Assembly: GCA_947095535.1 (NCBI GenBank)
Contig: OX352772.1
Span: 319,000,018-319,064,017 of the forward strand
Length of the DNA: 64,000 nucleotides
Direction: 5' to 3'
From: Poecilobothrus nobilitatus
Lineage: Eukaryota; Arthropoda; Insecta; Diptera; Dolichopodidae
A program made the position numbers and the translations under genes. How positions within the stretch are numbered: the stretch's first letter is position 1; every line of letters starts with the position of its first letter. Under the pieces are notes generated by a model. That model did not search any database, had not been told where the DNA came from, and was given only the letters and a program-made list of their open reading frames with translations. Of this stretch, positions 57,701-61,600 are shown in pieces.

Positions 57701-58649
57701 TAATTAAATTATATTTAGTTTGTTTATTTTTTTTGTATAATAATAACTTTAATAACCTATCCTAACTTTGATTTGAATAATTTAAATTTTTAAAAGATTT
57801 TGTTTTAAATAAAACGAATAACAGTAAGTGTATATAATATAATTGACTAGGATATCCGAAAAAATATATTAAAATATGTTGTTATCATTAAATGTGATCT
57901 TCATATAAAAAAATTTCAGGTATCTGACTTAATTAAGTACTTACCTAGATATATTTTGTATGTAAAGTTTGAAAATTTATGACAGTTACTCAATCCCGTT
58001 GCACAAAACTAACTATAAATTTTACACAAGCAATTACTATAAAACTGAATTTTATTTTACAAGATTTCAGATGTCTAGCCTTATTAAGTACCAAAATATG
58101 AAGATATAAATTCACAACTATCTGAACCTATAACTTGCATTAAACCTTTAACTAGCTTTTATAGACACTATATAGTTATTTTTGATTGAAGACAGAAGTT
58201 GTATGGCAGCCATTCGAATTTGCTCAATTTCAATAGCACAATCAAAGGTGAAATTGTAAATATTACATAATGGGTCCTAGATCCTATACTACATCGGCGC
58301 AGAACTTGATCCTGATAAGCAAGAATATACTTTTTCATATCTATCTAGTCTCGTTTAAAATGTCAGAAATATAATAGCAAATTTAATATACGCTGAAAGT
58401 TGCGGGAATTGCGTTCGTGACATATGGGAATAATAAGAAAATAAACATTTATTTTCTCTAAATTAATATTATAGAATTGTTATAATATGTATAAATACTT
58501 TAAGTATATAATATACCTGTATAATGGTTCACCATCGCCTTCACGAAACCATAGAACCATATAAACAGCATCATCTCGCTCCATTGGAGTTACGTCACAT
58601 GGTAACATTGCTTGACGTCCTAATACACCTTCTACAGTCGTTAAAGGAA
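6481..58649 (-). CDS. Sidestep-family Ig-superfamily receptor gene, partial (six internal exons)
   Basis: Spliced from six minus-strand exons: 58649-58517, 39303-39095, 14849-14739, 10010-9807, 7008-6857 and 6625-6481. Every boundary has gt/ag sites and the frame carries through all five introns, giving about 317 residues. The product has three Ig domains with the expected Cys...Trp...Cys pattern: LPCDV/VLWFR/YRCRV, LICEV/VTWYL/LVCMA and IECKS/ITWWKG/LTCRA. FDVRGR, the [18 protein letters not shown] stretch, [17 protein letters not shown] and WWKGNK are hallmarks of the arthropod Sidestep family. Those proteins are membrane receptors of axons, muscle and synaptic partners that bind Beaten-path proteins (family knowledge). 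The product is therefore inferred to be an extracellular adhesion or guidance receptor. The signal peptide, later Ig domains, membrane anchor and tail are outside the window. Which Side paralogue this is cannot be decided from here. Confidence 0.93.
6857..7008 (-). CDS. Side-family exon 5 in window: first half of Ig domain 3
   Basis: This exon is 152 nt, with acceptor ttttacag and donor gtaagt. It encodes [20 protein letters not shown], then [20 protein letters not shown], then [11 protein letters not shown]. It holds the first Cys (IECKS) and core Trp pair (ITWWKG) of Ig domain 3. The 'SxPxAxITWWKGxKxI' stretch is typical of the third Ig domain in Side proteins. It leaves in phase 0, and only 231 bp separate it from the next exon. 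Confidence 0.96.
7961..9345 (+). repeat. Repeat family R, copy R1 (interrupted)
   Basis: The left end is 'aaggtgcacatttttcaaaa'. It shares with R2, R4 and R6 the internal words 'aatacaaac.gtttagaat' and 'ccctatataattaagaaaa'. The right half has 'gtgtagaagttttgtaaa', 'ggatggacagacggacatac' and a tail 'aataagcaaatttttc' to 'gaaaaatctgctac'. A 668-bp transposon (8139-8806) has been inserted into it. Confidence 0.6.
8139..8806. mobile_element. Non-autonomous DNA transposon (PIF/Harbinger-like MITE), 668 bp
   Basis: The ends are inverted repeats. Left AGCCTTCATCAGACCGGCGC and right-complement AGCCTTCCTTAGGCCGGCGC differ at three of the first 20 positions, and weaker pairing continues inward (for example tgtcaaacag near 8352 and ctgtttgacg near 8684). 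TTA stands on both sides (8136-8138 and 8807-8809), fitting a 3-bp TWA target duplication as in PIF/Harbinger elements. It is CG-rich near the ends and carries no transposase. It sits inside R1, so it is younger than that copy. The superfamily call rests on the TTA only, which can occur by chance in AT-rich DNA. Confidence 0.7.
9807..10010 (-). CDS. Side-family exon 4 in window: second half of Ig domain 2
   Basis: This exon is 204 nt, with acceptor ttttttag and donor gtaagt. It encodes [13 protein letters not shown] at the start, with the core Trp and an N-V-T sequon. It ends [20 protein letters not shown] then ILDVN, with the second Cys of Ig domain 2. The acceptor is preceded by a pyrimidine-rich tract built from a (TTTG)n microsatellite at 10041-10066. 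The frame is also open through that tract, so a naive ORF starts with a false hydrophobic leader. The true coding sequence begins at the splice site. It leaves in phase 1. Confidence 0.96.
12187..12892 (+). repeat. Repeat family R, copy R2
   Basis: This is a near full-length copy. It starts ttttcaaaaaagcacatttc. It then has 'aaccctatattattaagaaa', 'caggtgcccaagttacaagg', 'tttcacataacggta', 'gggctgtagctccgaaacgg', 'ggtgtagaagttttgtaagc' and 'cagacggacggacagagtta'. It ends aataagcacattttttcaaa and then ttttgaaaatgttctaaaaa. Confidence 0.7.
13819..13905 (+). repeat. Possible single worn transposon end
   Basis: TA followed by cagagtgttgcgcaaaagag, and a 'gtagtgattccttag' word further in, resembles a Tc1/mariner-like terminal region (TA target, CAG start). 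No matching inverted partner was found nearby, so this is weak. Confidence 0.25.
14739..14849 (-). CDS. Side-family exon 3 in window: first half of Ig domain 2
   Basis: This exon is 111 nt, with acceptor ttttcag and donor gtgagt. It encodes [20 protein letters not shown], then [17 protein letters not shown]. The proline-rich linker after Ig domain 1 and the '[14 protein letters not shown]' strand with the first Cys of Ig domain 2 match the Side family. It enters and leaves in phase 1. The intron on its 5' side (24,245 bp) is the largest in the window. Confidence 0.95.
15985..16640. repeat. Degenerate tandem region, irregular unit of ~150-200 bp
   Basis: A word of the form 'catatgttttcaaaaattt.gaac' recurs at about 15985, 16190, 16370, 16520 and 16610. 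Around it are 'gaac..gttaacc' and 'gaaccta' motifs (aggttaattggttgaacc, gaaccttcccggttc). The unit length is irregular and copies are strongly diverged. It may be an old satellite or a decayed element. Confidence 0.35.
17524..17547. repeat. (AT)n microsatellite
   Basis: Uninterrupted AT dinucleotides. Further AT/TA runs of 17-29 bp are at 18574-18591, 31316-31335, 45497-45525, 49389-49416 and 52652-52672. Confidence 0.9.
17857..17887. repeat. (ATC)n microsatellite
   Basis: ATC triplets, with one CGTC variant, inside an otherwise AT-rich stretch. A similar imperfect ATC run is at 29724-29768 and creates a spurious Asp-rich open frame on the minus strand. Confidence 0.85.
19395..19540. other. 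GC-rich island of unknown origin
   Basis: The words ttcccaaggggaaaagatcg, gcctctgccacccgttgtgc and gtccgctcgcctactacatc form a conspicuous G+C-rich block in a roughly 80% A+T intron. No tRNA fold, domain or terminal repeats were recognised. It could be a fragment of a mobile element. Confidence 0.3.
19665..20126 (+). repeat. Repeat family R, copy R3 (5'-truncated)
   Basis: It starts within the family at 'aaacttatactaattctaaa', shared with R6. It continues through 'tttcacataacggtaaattt', 'gggctgtacctccgtaatgg' and 'ggtgtagaagttttgtaaac', and ends in aataagcacattttttcaaa. It carries a perfect GGACAGAC tandem expanded to about five units at 20043-20082. Confidence 0.7.
20043..20082 (+). repeat. 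(GGACAGAC)n minisatellite inside R3
   Basis: Five consecutive 8-bp units. The equivalent place in R1, R2, R4 and R6 has one to three imperfect units, so the tandem has expanded locally in this copy. Confidence 0.9.
24742..25012 (+). repeat. Three tandem copies of a ~90-bp unit
   Basis: Units start near 24742, 24834 and 24922 with aggagggattttagag-type words. Each carries 'ttcaaaa.cagggttatac', and the first two also 'cttttccagaatat' followed by a TA run. An isolated related unit lies at about 24248-24312 (ggattttaggattaggttc, then gttatacgctttttccagaa). Open frames through this array are by-products of the repeat. Confidence 0.75.
27415..27486 (+). repeat. GTTCTGTTACAAAA short tandem
   Basis: gttctgttacaaaa at 27417 and 27447 and gttctattacaaaa at 27467 are spaced 30 and 20 bp apart, with a fourth worn copy (cttattacaaaa) near 27520. 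Confidence 0.6.
30580..30720 (+). repeat. TTCACTTAAAGTAAAA degenerate tandem
   Basis: The words cttcacttaaagtgaaaa, ttcacttaaagtaaaaca, cctcagttaaaatacc, ttcacttaaagtaaaaaa and cctcagttaaagtaaaaa recur over about 140 bp. An inverted relative (tttttactttaagtgaa) lies at about 30467-30483, so the region can fold back on itself. Confidence 0.7.
32194..32359 (+). mobile_element. Likely solo LTR (Ty3/Gypsy-type), ~166 bp
   Basis: The candidate LTR begins TGTCATGATTTGACGG and ends ...ataatACA, fitting the TG...CA rule. It contains AATAAA-type polyadenylation words near its 3' end. One base after it lies TGGCGACGAGG, a tRNA-Ser-type primer-binding site. No gag or pol frame follows; repeat R4 starts 120 bp on. 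The 3' boundary is supported by the primer site, whereas the 5' boundary is a guess because no second LTR is in the window. Confidence 0.5.
32361..32371 (+). promoter_or_regulatory. Retrotransposon primer-binding site, tRNA-Ser type
   Basis: TGGCGACGAGG is the reverse complement of CCTCGTCGCCA. That is the acceptor 3' strand plus discriminator plus CCA of tRNA-Ser species whose 5' end is GACGAGG. This is where minus-strand DNA synthesis of an LTR retrotransposon would have been primed. Confidence 0.6.
32494..32945 (-). repeat. Repeat family R, copy R4 (minus orientation)
   Basis: Read in reverse, it starts tttttaaaagggcacaaacc. It runs through 'ctggaaccctatatataact', 'caggtgcctaagttacaggt', 'gtatagaagttttgtaaaca' and 'aacggacagaaggacggaca'. 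It ends aataggcacattttttcaaa and then atgctaaaaa. It lies just downstream of the LTR remnant. Confidence 0.7.
34735..35610 (+). mobile_element. Mariner-like (Tc1/mariner) element, 876 bp, internally deleted
   Basis: The ends are long inverted repeats. Left CAGGGTGGGCCAACTTGAAC is matched by CAGAGTGCACCAACTTGGAC on the reverse strand at the right end. Pairing continues for about 85 bp through 'tgactgatttgaaatg', 'ataattttcttatttttaaa' and 'gttttttattttatttttttt'. TA flanks both ends (34733-34734 and 35611-35612), the normal Tc1/mariner target duplication. Between the repeats lies the C-terminal half of a transposase with stops and frameshifts. The element is too short to hold a full transposase gene. 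Confidence 0.9.
34934..35493 (+). pseudogene. Broken mariner-like transposase, C-terminal half
   Basis: Read across frames, the remnant shows SNEASF (family SDEAHF, with the catalytic Asp replaced by Asn), [34 protein letters not shown] and [15 protein letters not shown]. It ends with a degenerate '[21 protein letters not shown]' stretch like the family C terminus. In-frame stops interrupt the first part, and the segment that should carry the second catalytic Asp (QQDGAxCHT-like) is missing or scrambled after DIWF. The helix-turn-helix N terminus is absent. This copy cannot encode a working transposase. Confidence 0.88.
36690..36790 (+). repeat. Possible repeat fragment with 'gacgagtcgatttagtcatg' word
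   Basis: The stretch 'tgacgagtcgatttagtcat' followed by 'gtccgtcgg' resembles a widespread insect repeat word in which a TCGAT..AGCCATG block precedes GTCCGTC. Recognition is from memory only, and no boundaries can be seen. Confidence 0.25.
37788..38215 (-). repeat. Repeat family R, copy R5 (minus orientation, tail missing)
   Basis: Read in reverse, it has 'aaagatcttcctcctcttaa' and 'aatttcaaggttataac' (R2: aaagatctaactcctctcaa). It also has 'cataacggtaaatctaaata', a 'gctacagctccagctgcaac' block (R2: gggctgtagctccgaaacgg), 'gaagaagttttgtaaacaga' and 'ctcacggacacaga'. The terminal 'aataagcacatttt' is not present. Confidence 0.55.
39095..39303 (-). CDS. Side-family exon 2 in window: second half of Ig domain 1
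   Basis: This exon is 209 nt, with acceptor tttcag and donor gtaagt. It begins [15 protein letters not shown] and continues to [20 protein letters not shown], then [15 protein letters not shown]. The D-E-G-L-Y-R-C motif supplies the second disulphide Cys of Ig domain 1, and RNSPTRN follows it as in Side proteins. An N-L-T glycosylation sequon sits near the end. The exon leaves in phase 1 (G). It is separated from exon 1 by an intron of 19,213 bp. Confidence 0.96.
39664..39725 (+). mobile_element. Possible tRNA-derived SINE head fragment
   Basis: tttggccaagtgattaagcc resembles an RNA polymerase III A box of a tRNA-Ser-like sequence (TGGCCRAGTGGTTAAG). 'accgaattca' about 35 bp later could be a worn B box. 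It stands directly upstream of R6. The evidence is weak and rests on two short motifs. Confidence 0.3.
39861..40592 (+). repeat. Repeat family R, copy R6 (best full-length copy)
   Basis: It starts atttttaaaagcgcacattt. It continues 'taatacaaactgtttagaat', 'gtttggaaccgtatataact', 'caggtgtctaaatatatcaa', 'tttcacataacggtaaattt' and 'caacggacggatgaacagag'. It ends aataggcacgttttttcaaa and then ggaaatgtgctaaaaaa. The two ends are imperfect inverted repeats (AAAAGCGCACATTT against TTTTTAGCACATTT), as in a MITE. An inner segment (cagg.gtctaaa, ttttcaat.., ccctaatagctta) is present twice within this copy. Confidence 0.7.
40832..40912 (+). mobile_element. Retroposon 3' tail with hairpin and (AAAT)n
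   Basis: The words cccacatccgtgaggaaaaa, gtcccatcactttgc and a perfect hairpin CAGGGGCA-ttgta-TGCCCCTG (40864-40884) are followed by ggaaagttaaa and an AAAT tail. A short GC-rich hairpin then a tetranucleotide tail is the usual look of the 3' end of a non-LTR element or SINE. The 5' part is missing, so the family is not identified. Confidence 0.55.
43673..44345 (-). pseudogene. Non-LTR retrotransposon remnant, RNase H region (I/Jockey/R1-type)
   Basis: Read on the minus strand across at least two frames: [18 protein letters not shown], then [48 protein letters not shown] and [20 protein letters not shown]. These align in order with the RNase H of non-LTR elements (TAExxAI, SDSLSAL, W.PSH.GI.GNE.AD, and the terminal RLRIGHTxLTHxYL). 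The Asp of the SDS motif reads Asn, and a frameshift separates NPGHC from GIVGN. A 93-codon open stretch at 43673-43954 is the C-terminal part only. It is dead, and no reverse transcriptase was found upstream. Confidence 0.75.
46885..46936 (-). mobile_element. tRNA-derived SINE fragment (copy S3)
   Basis: On the minus strand, gttaagggagtatgggttca followed by aaacctgcac carries a B-box-like GGGTTCAAAACC. It shares GGGAGTATGGG with copy S2 at 50326-50446. Only this short part is recognisable. Confidence 0.45.
46992..47180 (-). pseudogene. Unrecognised coding remnant, copy W1
   Basis: Open minus-strand frame of 62 codons reading ...[20 protein letters not shown], then [20 protein letters not shown], then [17 protein letters not shown] diverged second copy (W2, 50841-51002) conserves K-I-T-PYYFIII, CK-I, L-F--HI, D-I--N and WWL. 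The pattern of conserved residues implies descent from a protein-coding sequence, most likely a mobile element, but I do not recognise the protein. Confidence 0.45.
47603..47785 (+). mobile_element. tRNA-derived SINE (copy S1)
   Basis: The head carries an A box in ttgcctagtgggtagg (47614-47629) and a B box GGATTTGAATTCC (47663-47675), about 35 bp apart as in a tRNA. The body then has ccatgtcgtaag, cgacatttacacccacgcct, ctgaaaaggaaagac and gcgtaatttccttgtc. It ends in a poly-A tract. Copy S2 repeats the same head and body in the opposite orientation. Confidence 0.75.
48737..48768. repeat. (AAT)n microsatellite
   Basis: AAT triplets, which cause an Ile run in a spurious minus-strand open frame. 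Confidence 0.9.
50326..50446 (-). mobile_element. tRNA-derived SINE (copy S2)
   Basis: On the minus strand it reads gggcctcggtggcctagtgg (A box), then gcaaacaccgagggagtatg and tgcgtttacgacatttacag. It continues ccactcctgaacagaaaagg, ctgtgtaatttcctgtccac. It matches S1 in AAACACCGAGGGA, CGACATTTACA and GTAATTTCCTGTC. The B box is disrupted after GTATGGGT, so it is a worn copy. Confidence 0.75.
50841..51002 (-). pseudogene. Unrecognised coding remnant, copy W2
   Basis: The minus strand reads [13 protein letters not shown] in one frame, then after a one-base shift [39 protein letters not shown]. It aligns with W1 over about 54 residues with conservation concentrated in hydrophobic, Cys, Trp and charged positions. 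Nucleotide identity is high only in the first 40 bp (cctattatttcattata). It is broken by at least one frameshift. Confidence 0.45.
51490..51760 (+). pseudogene. Unrecognised coding remnant, copy Y1
   Basis: The plus strand reads [14 protein letters not shown] in one frame, and in another [15 protein letters not shown], then [20 protein letters not shown]. This matches copy Y2 (53600-53872, minus) in DSxKKKK, LGxYYFTE, LxIN and, at the DNA level, aaagtattataagtg. Stops and at least one frameshift break it. It is probably part of a decayed mobile-element gene; the protein is not recognised. Confidence 0.4.
52370..52392. repeat. (ACTAT)n microsatellite
   Basis: Four to five units of ACTAT. A related short tandem, (ATTACATTAG)n, is at 53538-53567. 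Confidence 0.8.
53600..53872 (-). pseudogene. Unrecognised coding remnant, copy Y2
   Basis: A minus-strand open stretch of 69 codons (53663-53872) reads [14 protein letters not shown], then [35 protein letters not shown], before a stop. DNA similarity to Y1 continues beyond the stop (agaagtattataagtgg). Its composition is unlike the low-complexity A/T frames elsewhere in the window. It and Y1 lie about 2 kb apart in opposite orientation. Confidence 0.45.
56799..56870 (+). repeat. Tandem duplication, ~30-bp unit, 2.3 copies
   Basis: Units of gtgtgtgtgtttagtttttt followed by ttataatatt start at 56801 and 56831, with a partial third at about 56863. Confidence 0.9.
58517..58649 (-). CDS. Side-family exon 1 in window: first half of Ig domain 1 (V-type)
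   Basis: This exon is 133 nt, with acceptor ttttcag and donor gtatat. It encodes [20 protein letters not shown], then [20 protein letters not shown], then PLY. It holds the first disulphide Cys (LPCD) and the core Trp (VLWFR) of a V-type Ig domain. The form '[18 protein letters not shown]' is the Side-family signature at the mature N terminus. It enters with two bases of a split codon (preceding intron phase 1). It leaves with AG, which joins T of the next exon to give Ser (phase 2). The signal-peptide exon must lie upstream, beyond position 64000. Base composition is clearly richer in G+C than the flanks. Confidence 0.95.
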
Positions 58650-61600
58650 CTGAAAAGAAATAAAATTATATAAATATGTATTATAAAAATATTTCAATAA
58701 TATAATAATAAAAATTTATTGAAAATATCATAAATTTAGCATATTTTAATACCCCGTGCTATTTATTTTATGTTCACACGACTATTATTTGAGCCAATAT
58801 AGATACATAATAAATCTAAATGAATTTTTTTTTTTTTAATTTTCTTAATTTATTTGTACCTTAAAATCGATTTAAAATGTTTCTTCTATTTCAACTAAAT
58901 TAAAAAAAATTTAAAATAAAAAAAAAAAAACTTAAAAATCAAAAAAATATACATTTTTCGATTAACTTTTTCATTATTTATAATACTTTAATTACATTAT
59001 AACTTTCGTTTCTTTAATTAAACTTAAAAAAAAAAAATAAAATAAAATTCATTAAGTACATAAACATTTTGCCGAATTTTTCTTTTTTTTAAATACATAG
59101 CTATGTATATATGTATGTAAGCACACAAATAAATTTCTAATGTATATATAATATATATATATTATTTAAAGACAAATAAGAAACACAAAAAAAACAAAAA
59201 CAAAAATCACAGTTCAAACCAAAATAATGTCCTTCAGTATAACCATAAAGACATTTTCAATTAGATTTAGCTTTAATATATCTTTGATAATATCACAATT
59301 TAAAAAGCAATGTGCGATTATTTGTTGACAAATATTATAAAAAGAAAAAAGGAAAAAAAAAACAGAAAAGTTTTCTATATCTACATTTTCCAAAAACCAA
59401 AAAAACAATATACAAATATAATGAAAAGTTTCTTGTATTTTATTTTATCCTTCGTTATATTCTTTACTATATTCGTACTCATGTTTCAATTTAATATTAT
59501 AATTCTGTTTTTTTTTTTTTTTGTTTGTTTTGTTGTTCAAAATCTCAAAGAAAAAAAGAAAAATTCATCTAAATCAATCTTGAAAATCGAAAAAGAAAAT
59601 GGAAAATATAAAACTTCTTGAAATCTTGATATCACAAAAATCTCAAAATCTTTTTTATATTTTGTTAGGCTACCTATACTTCTATTTATATGTTCTTTAA
59701 AAACCAAAAAAAATATATACCCACAATTACCATCAATTTTATATTGAATTAAAACACAACTAACAAAATAATAAGAAACACAAAAAAAAAAAAAACAAAA
59801 ACGCAACATGTATTAAACTTATTAAGGTAAAACTTCCTACAAAACCATCTATTTATCTTTTCATTTTTCATTAACCAACCCCACCACCTTTTCAATTCAA
59901 TGTGGAATGAAAGATTAATTCAATCAAATAGAAAAATTTATAACAAAAAAAAAAAAAAAACCAAAAACAAGCAAAAGCAAAAAACCTAAAAACAATAACA
60001 CCTACAACAGTGAAAATCTTGTAAATTATGGTATACCTGGTATATCTGGTCATTTACACAAAAGAAAATAGGACAAACCATTTATCTTTATTCTTACAAC
60101 ATAATTTTAGATTTTTTTTTTTTTTTTGGTTGTTTTTATAATATTATTATGGTATTTTTGATGTTTTTGTTTTTTTTTTTTTTTTTTTGTGTTACCTAGA
60201 AAACTTTCCATAATAAATTTCATAGATTTTTAATGTTGACGAAGTTGTTTAGTATTAAAAAGCAACAACAACAATAACAACAAGAAAAATAAACAATAGC
60301 AAACAAGAAAAATTATTATGAAGAAGAAAATTTTTGTTGTTTTTTTATTCTTTACAGTAATATCATAAGGATAAAAATAATGTGAATGAATTCCTATATA
60401 TTTTTTTATATGTATATGTAAATAAATTCTTATATAGGTATTTATATATTATTATAGTTAATAGGAGGGTGACCAATGTCTATAAAAATTATATATTTTT
60501 AATTTTTTATAAAAAAATAATTTTAATATGACGTGTATATTCTATTTATTTGTGAATTATAAAAATAATGAAAATTTAAAAAGTTTTTAAAAATTTAATT
60601 TATAAAAAAAAGTTTTCTTTTGTTTTTTTTTTTTTTTTTCAGAATTTATAAAAGTATGTATGAAAGTAATAATTTAATAATTAATTTGAATATTACTCAT
60701 TATATTATATTAAATATTTAATTAAAAATTTATGATTTAAGATAGAAAGAGAGCTTAACTCTTTAATTATATAATGGCTATGATTGCGTCTATGTTCTCG
60801 ACTCATTTTAAACTTTAAAGTCATTATATATTTTGTATTTTTTTAATAGTATGATATGATTAAAAGTGAAAAAAATAATTTGTATTGGAATGAAAATACA
60901 TTAATTGATTGTATTATAATGAGCATTGAAATAATTACGGAAAAATGGAAAACGATTAAGAAAAATTTTAGATTTTTAATACTGGGCACATATTAAAAGA
61001 GTTTTTTTTTTCCCTTTCCTTATAAGGATAAGGATAAGGAAGCATAGGGCATTAAAACAATAAATATGAAAATAAAAAAGAAAATTTTTATACATAGCAT
61101 CTAAACTAAAACGTAAAAAATAAATTTTTATAAATCATTTTTAAAATTATATTTTTAAAATTAAGGTTTTTTTTAAAAAAAAAATACATCTAAACATATA
61201 ATAGGTAGGCAATATTTGTATCATTTAAATATGTGAAATCAGAAAAAAAAGTTGAAGATGATATTCAAAAATTTATAGTATAGTTATGAGAATAACGTCT
61301 TGAGCTGTTGTTTTCTGATGTCATAGACTTTAATGACACAAATATATAGTCTGTGTTGATATCAGTTTTTTTAAGAACCTATATTTTCGTATCTATATTT
61401 CTGTAAACCTAATCTATATGTCCATACAATTTTCTTCTATTCTGTAAAAATATTTGTAATTGATTCTGGATGTTATTGAAGAAATAATTAATTTTGTTAA
61501 TTTCATTAACTTTTTTTTTTTTTACCTTTTTTTGACGCAATTATATTAAAATTATGTTTTGTCACCGGGTGTCAAATTGTTTCTCAAATTTCAAATTCGT

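Larger units (their letters stand above)
39304..58516 (-). other. Giant intron between Side-family exons 1 and 2 (19,213 bp)
   Basis: The donor gtatat follows 58517 and the acceptor tttcag ends at 39304. It contains R6 (39861-40592), a retroposon 3' tail (40832-40912) and a non-LTR RNase H remnant (43673-44345). A cluster of SINE copies and unrecognised coding remnants occupies 46.9-53.9 kb. The regions 44400-46700 and 54000-58150 are A/T runs and microsatellites with nothing else I can support. Confidence 0.85.

Noticed and set aside
58160..58440. Fairly GC-rich stretch next to exon 1 whose minus strand has a protein-like run ([20 protein letters not shown])
   Set aside because: It lies downstream of exon 1 and carries stops in all frames around the run. 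It does not fit the Side frame and matches no second copy in the window. Chance or a very old remnant cannot be separated.
59214..59809. Open frames of up to 103 codons on both strands
   Set aside because: Lys/Asn/Phe low-complexity translations of poly-A and poly-T. No recognisable motif.
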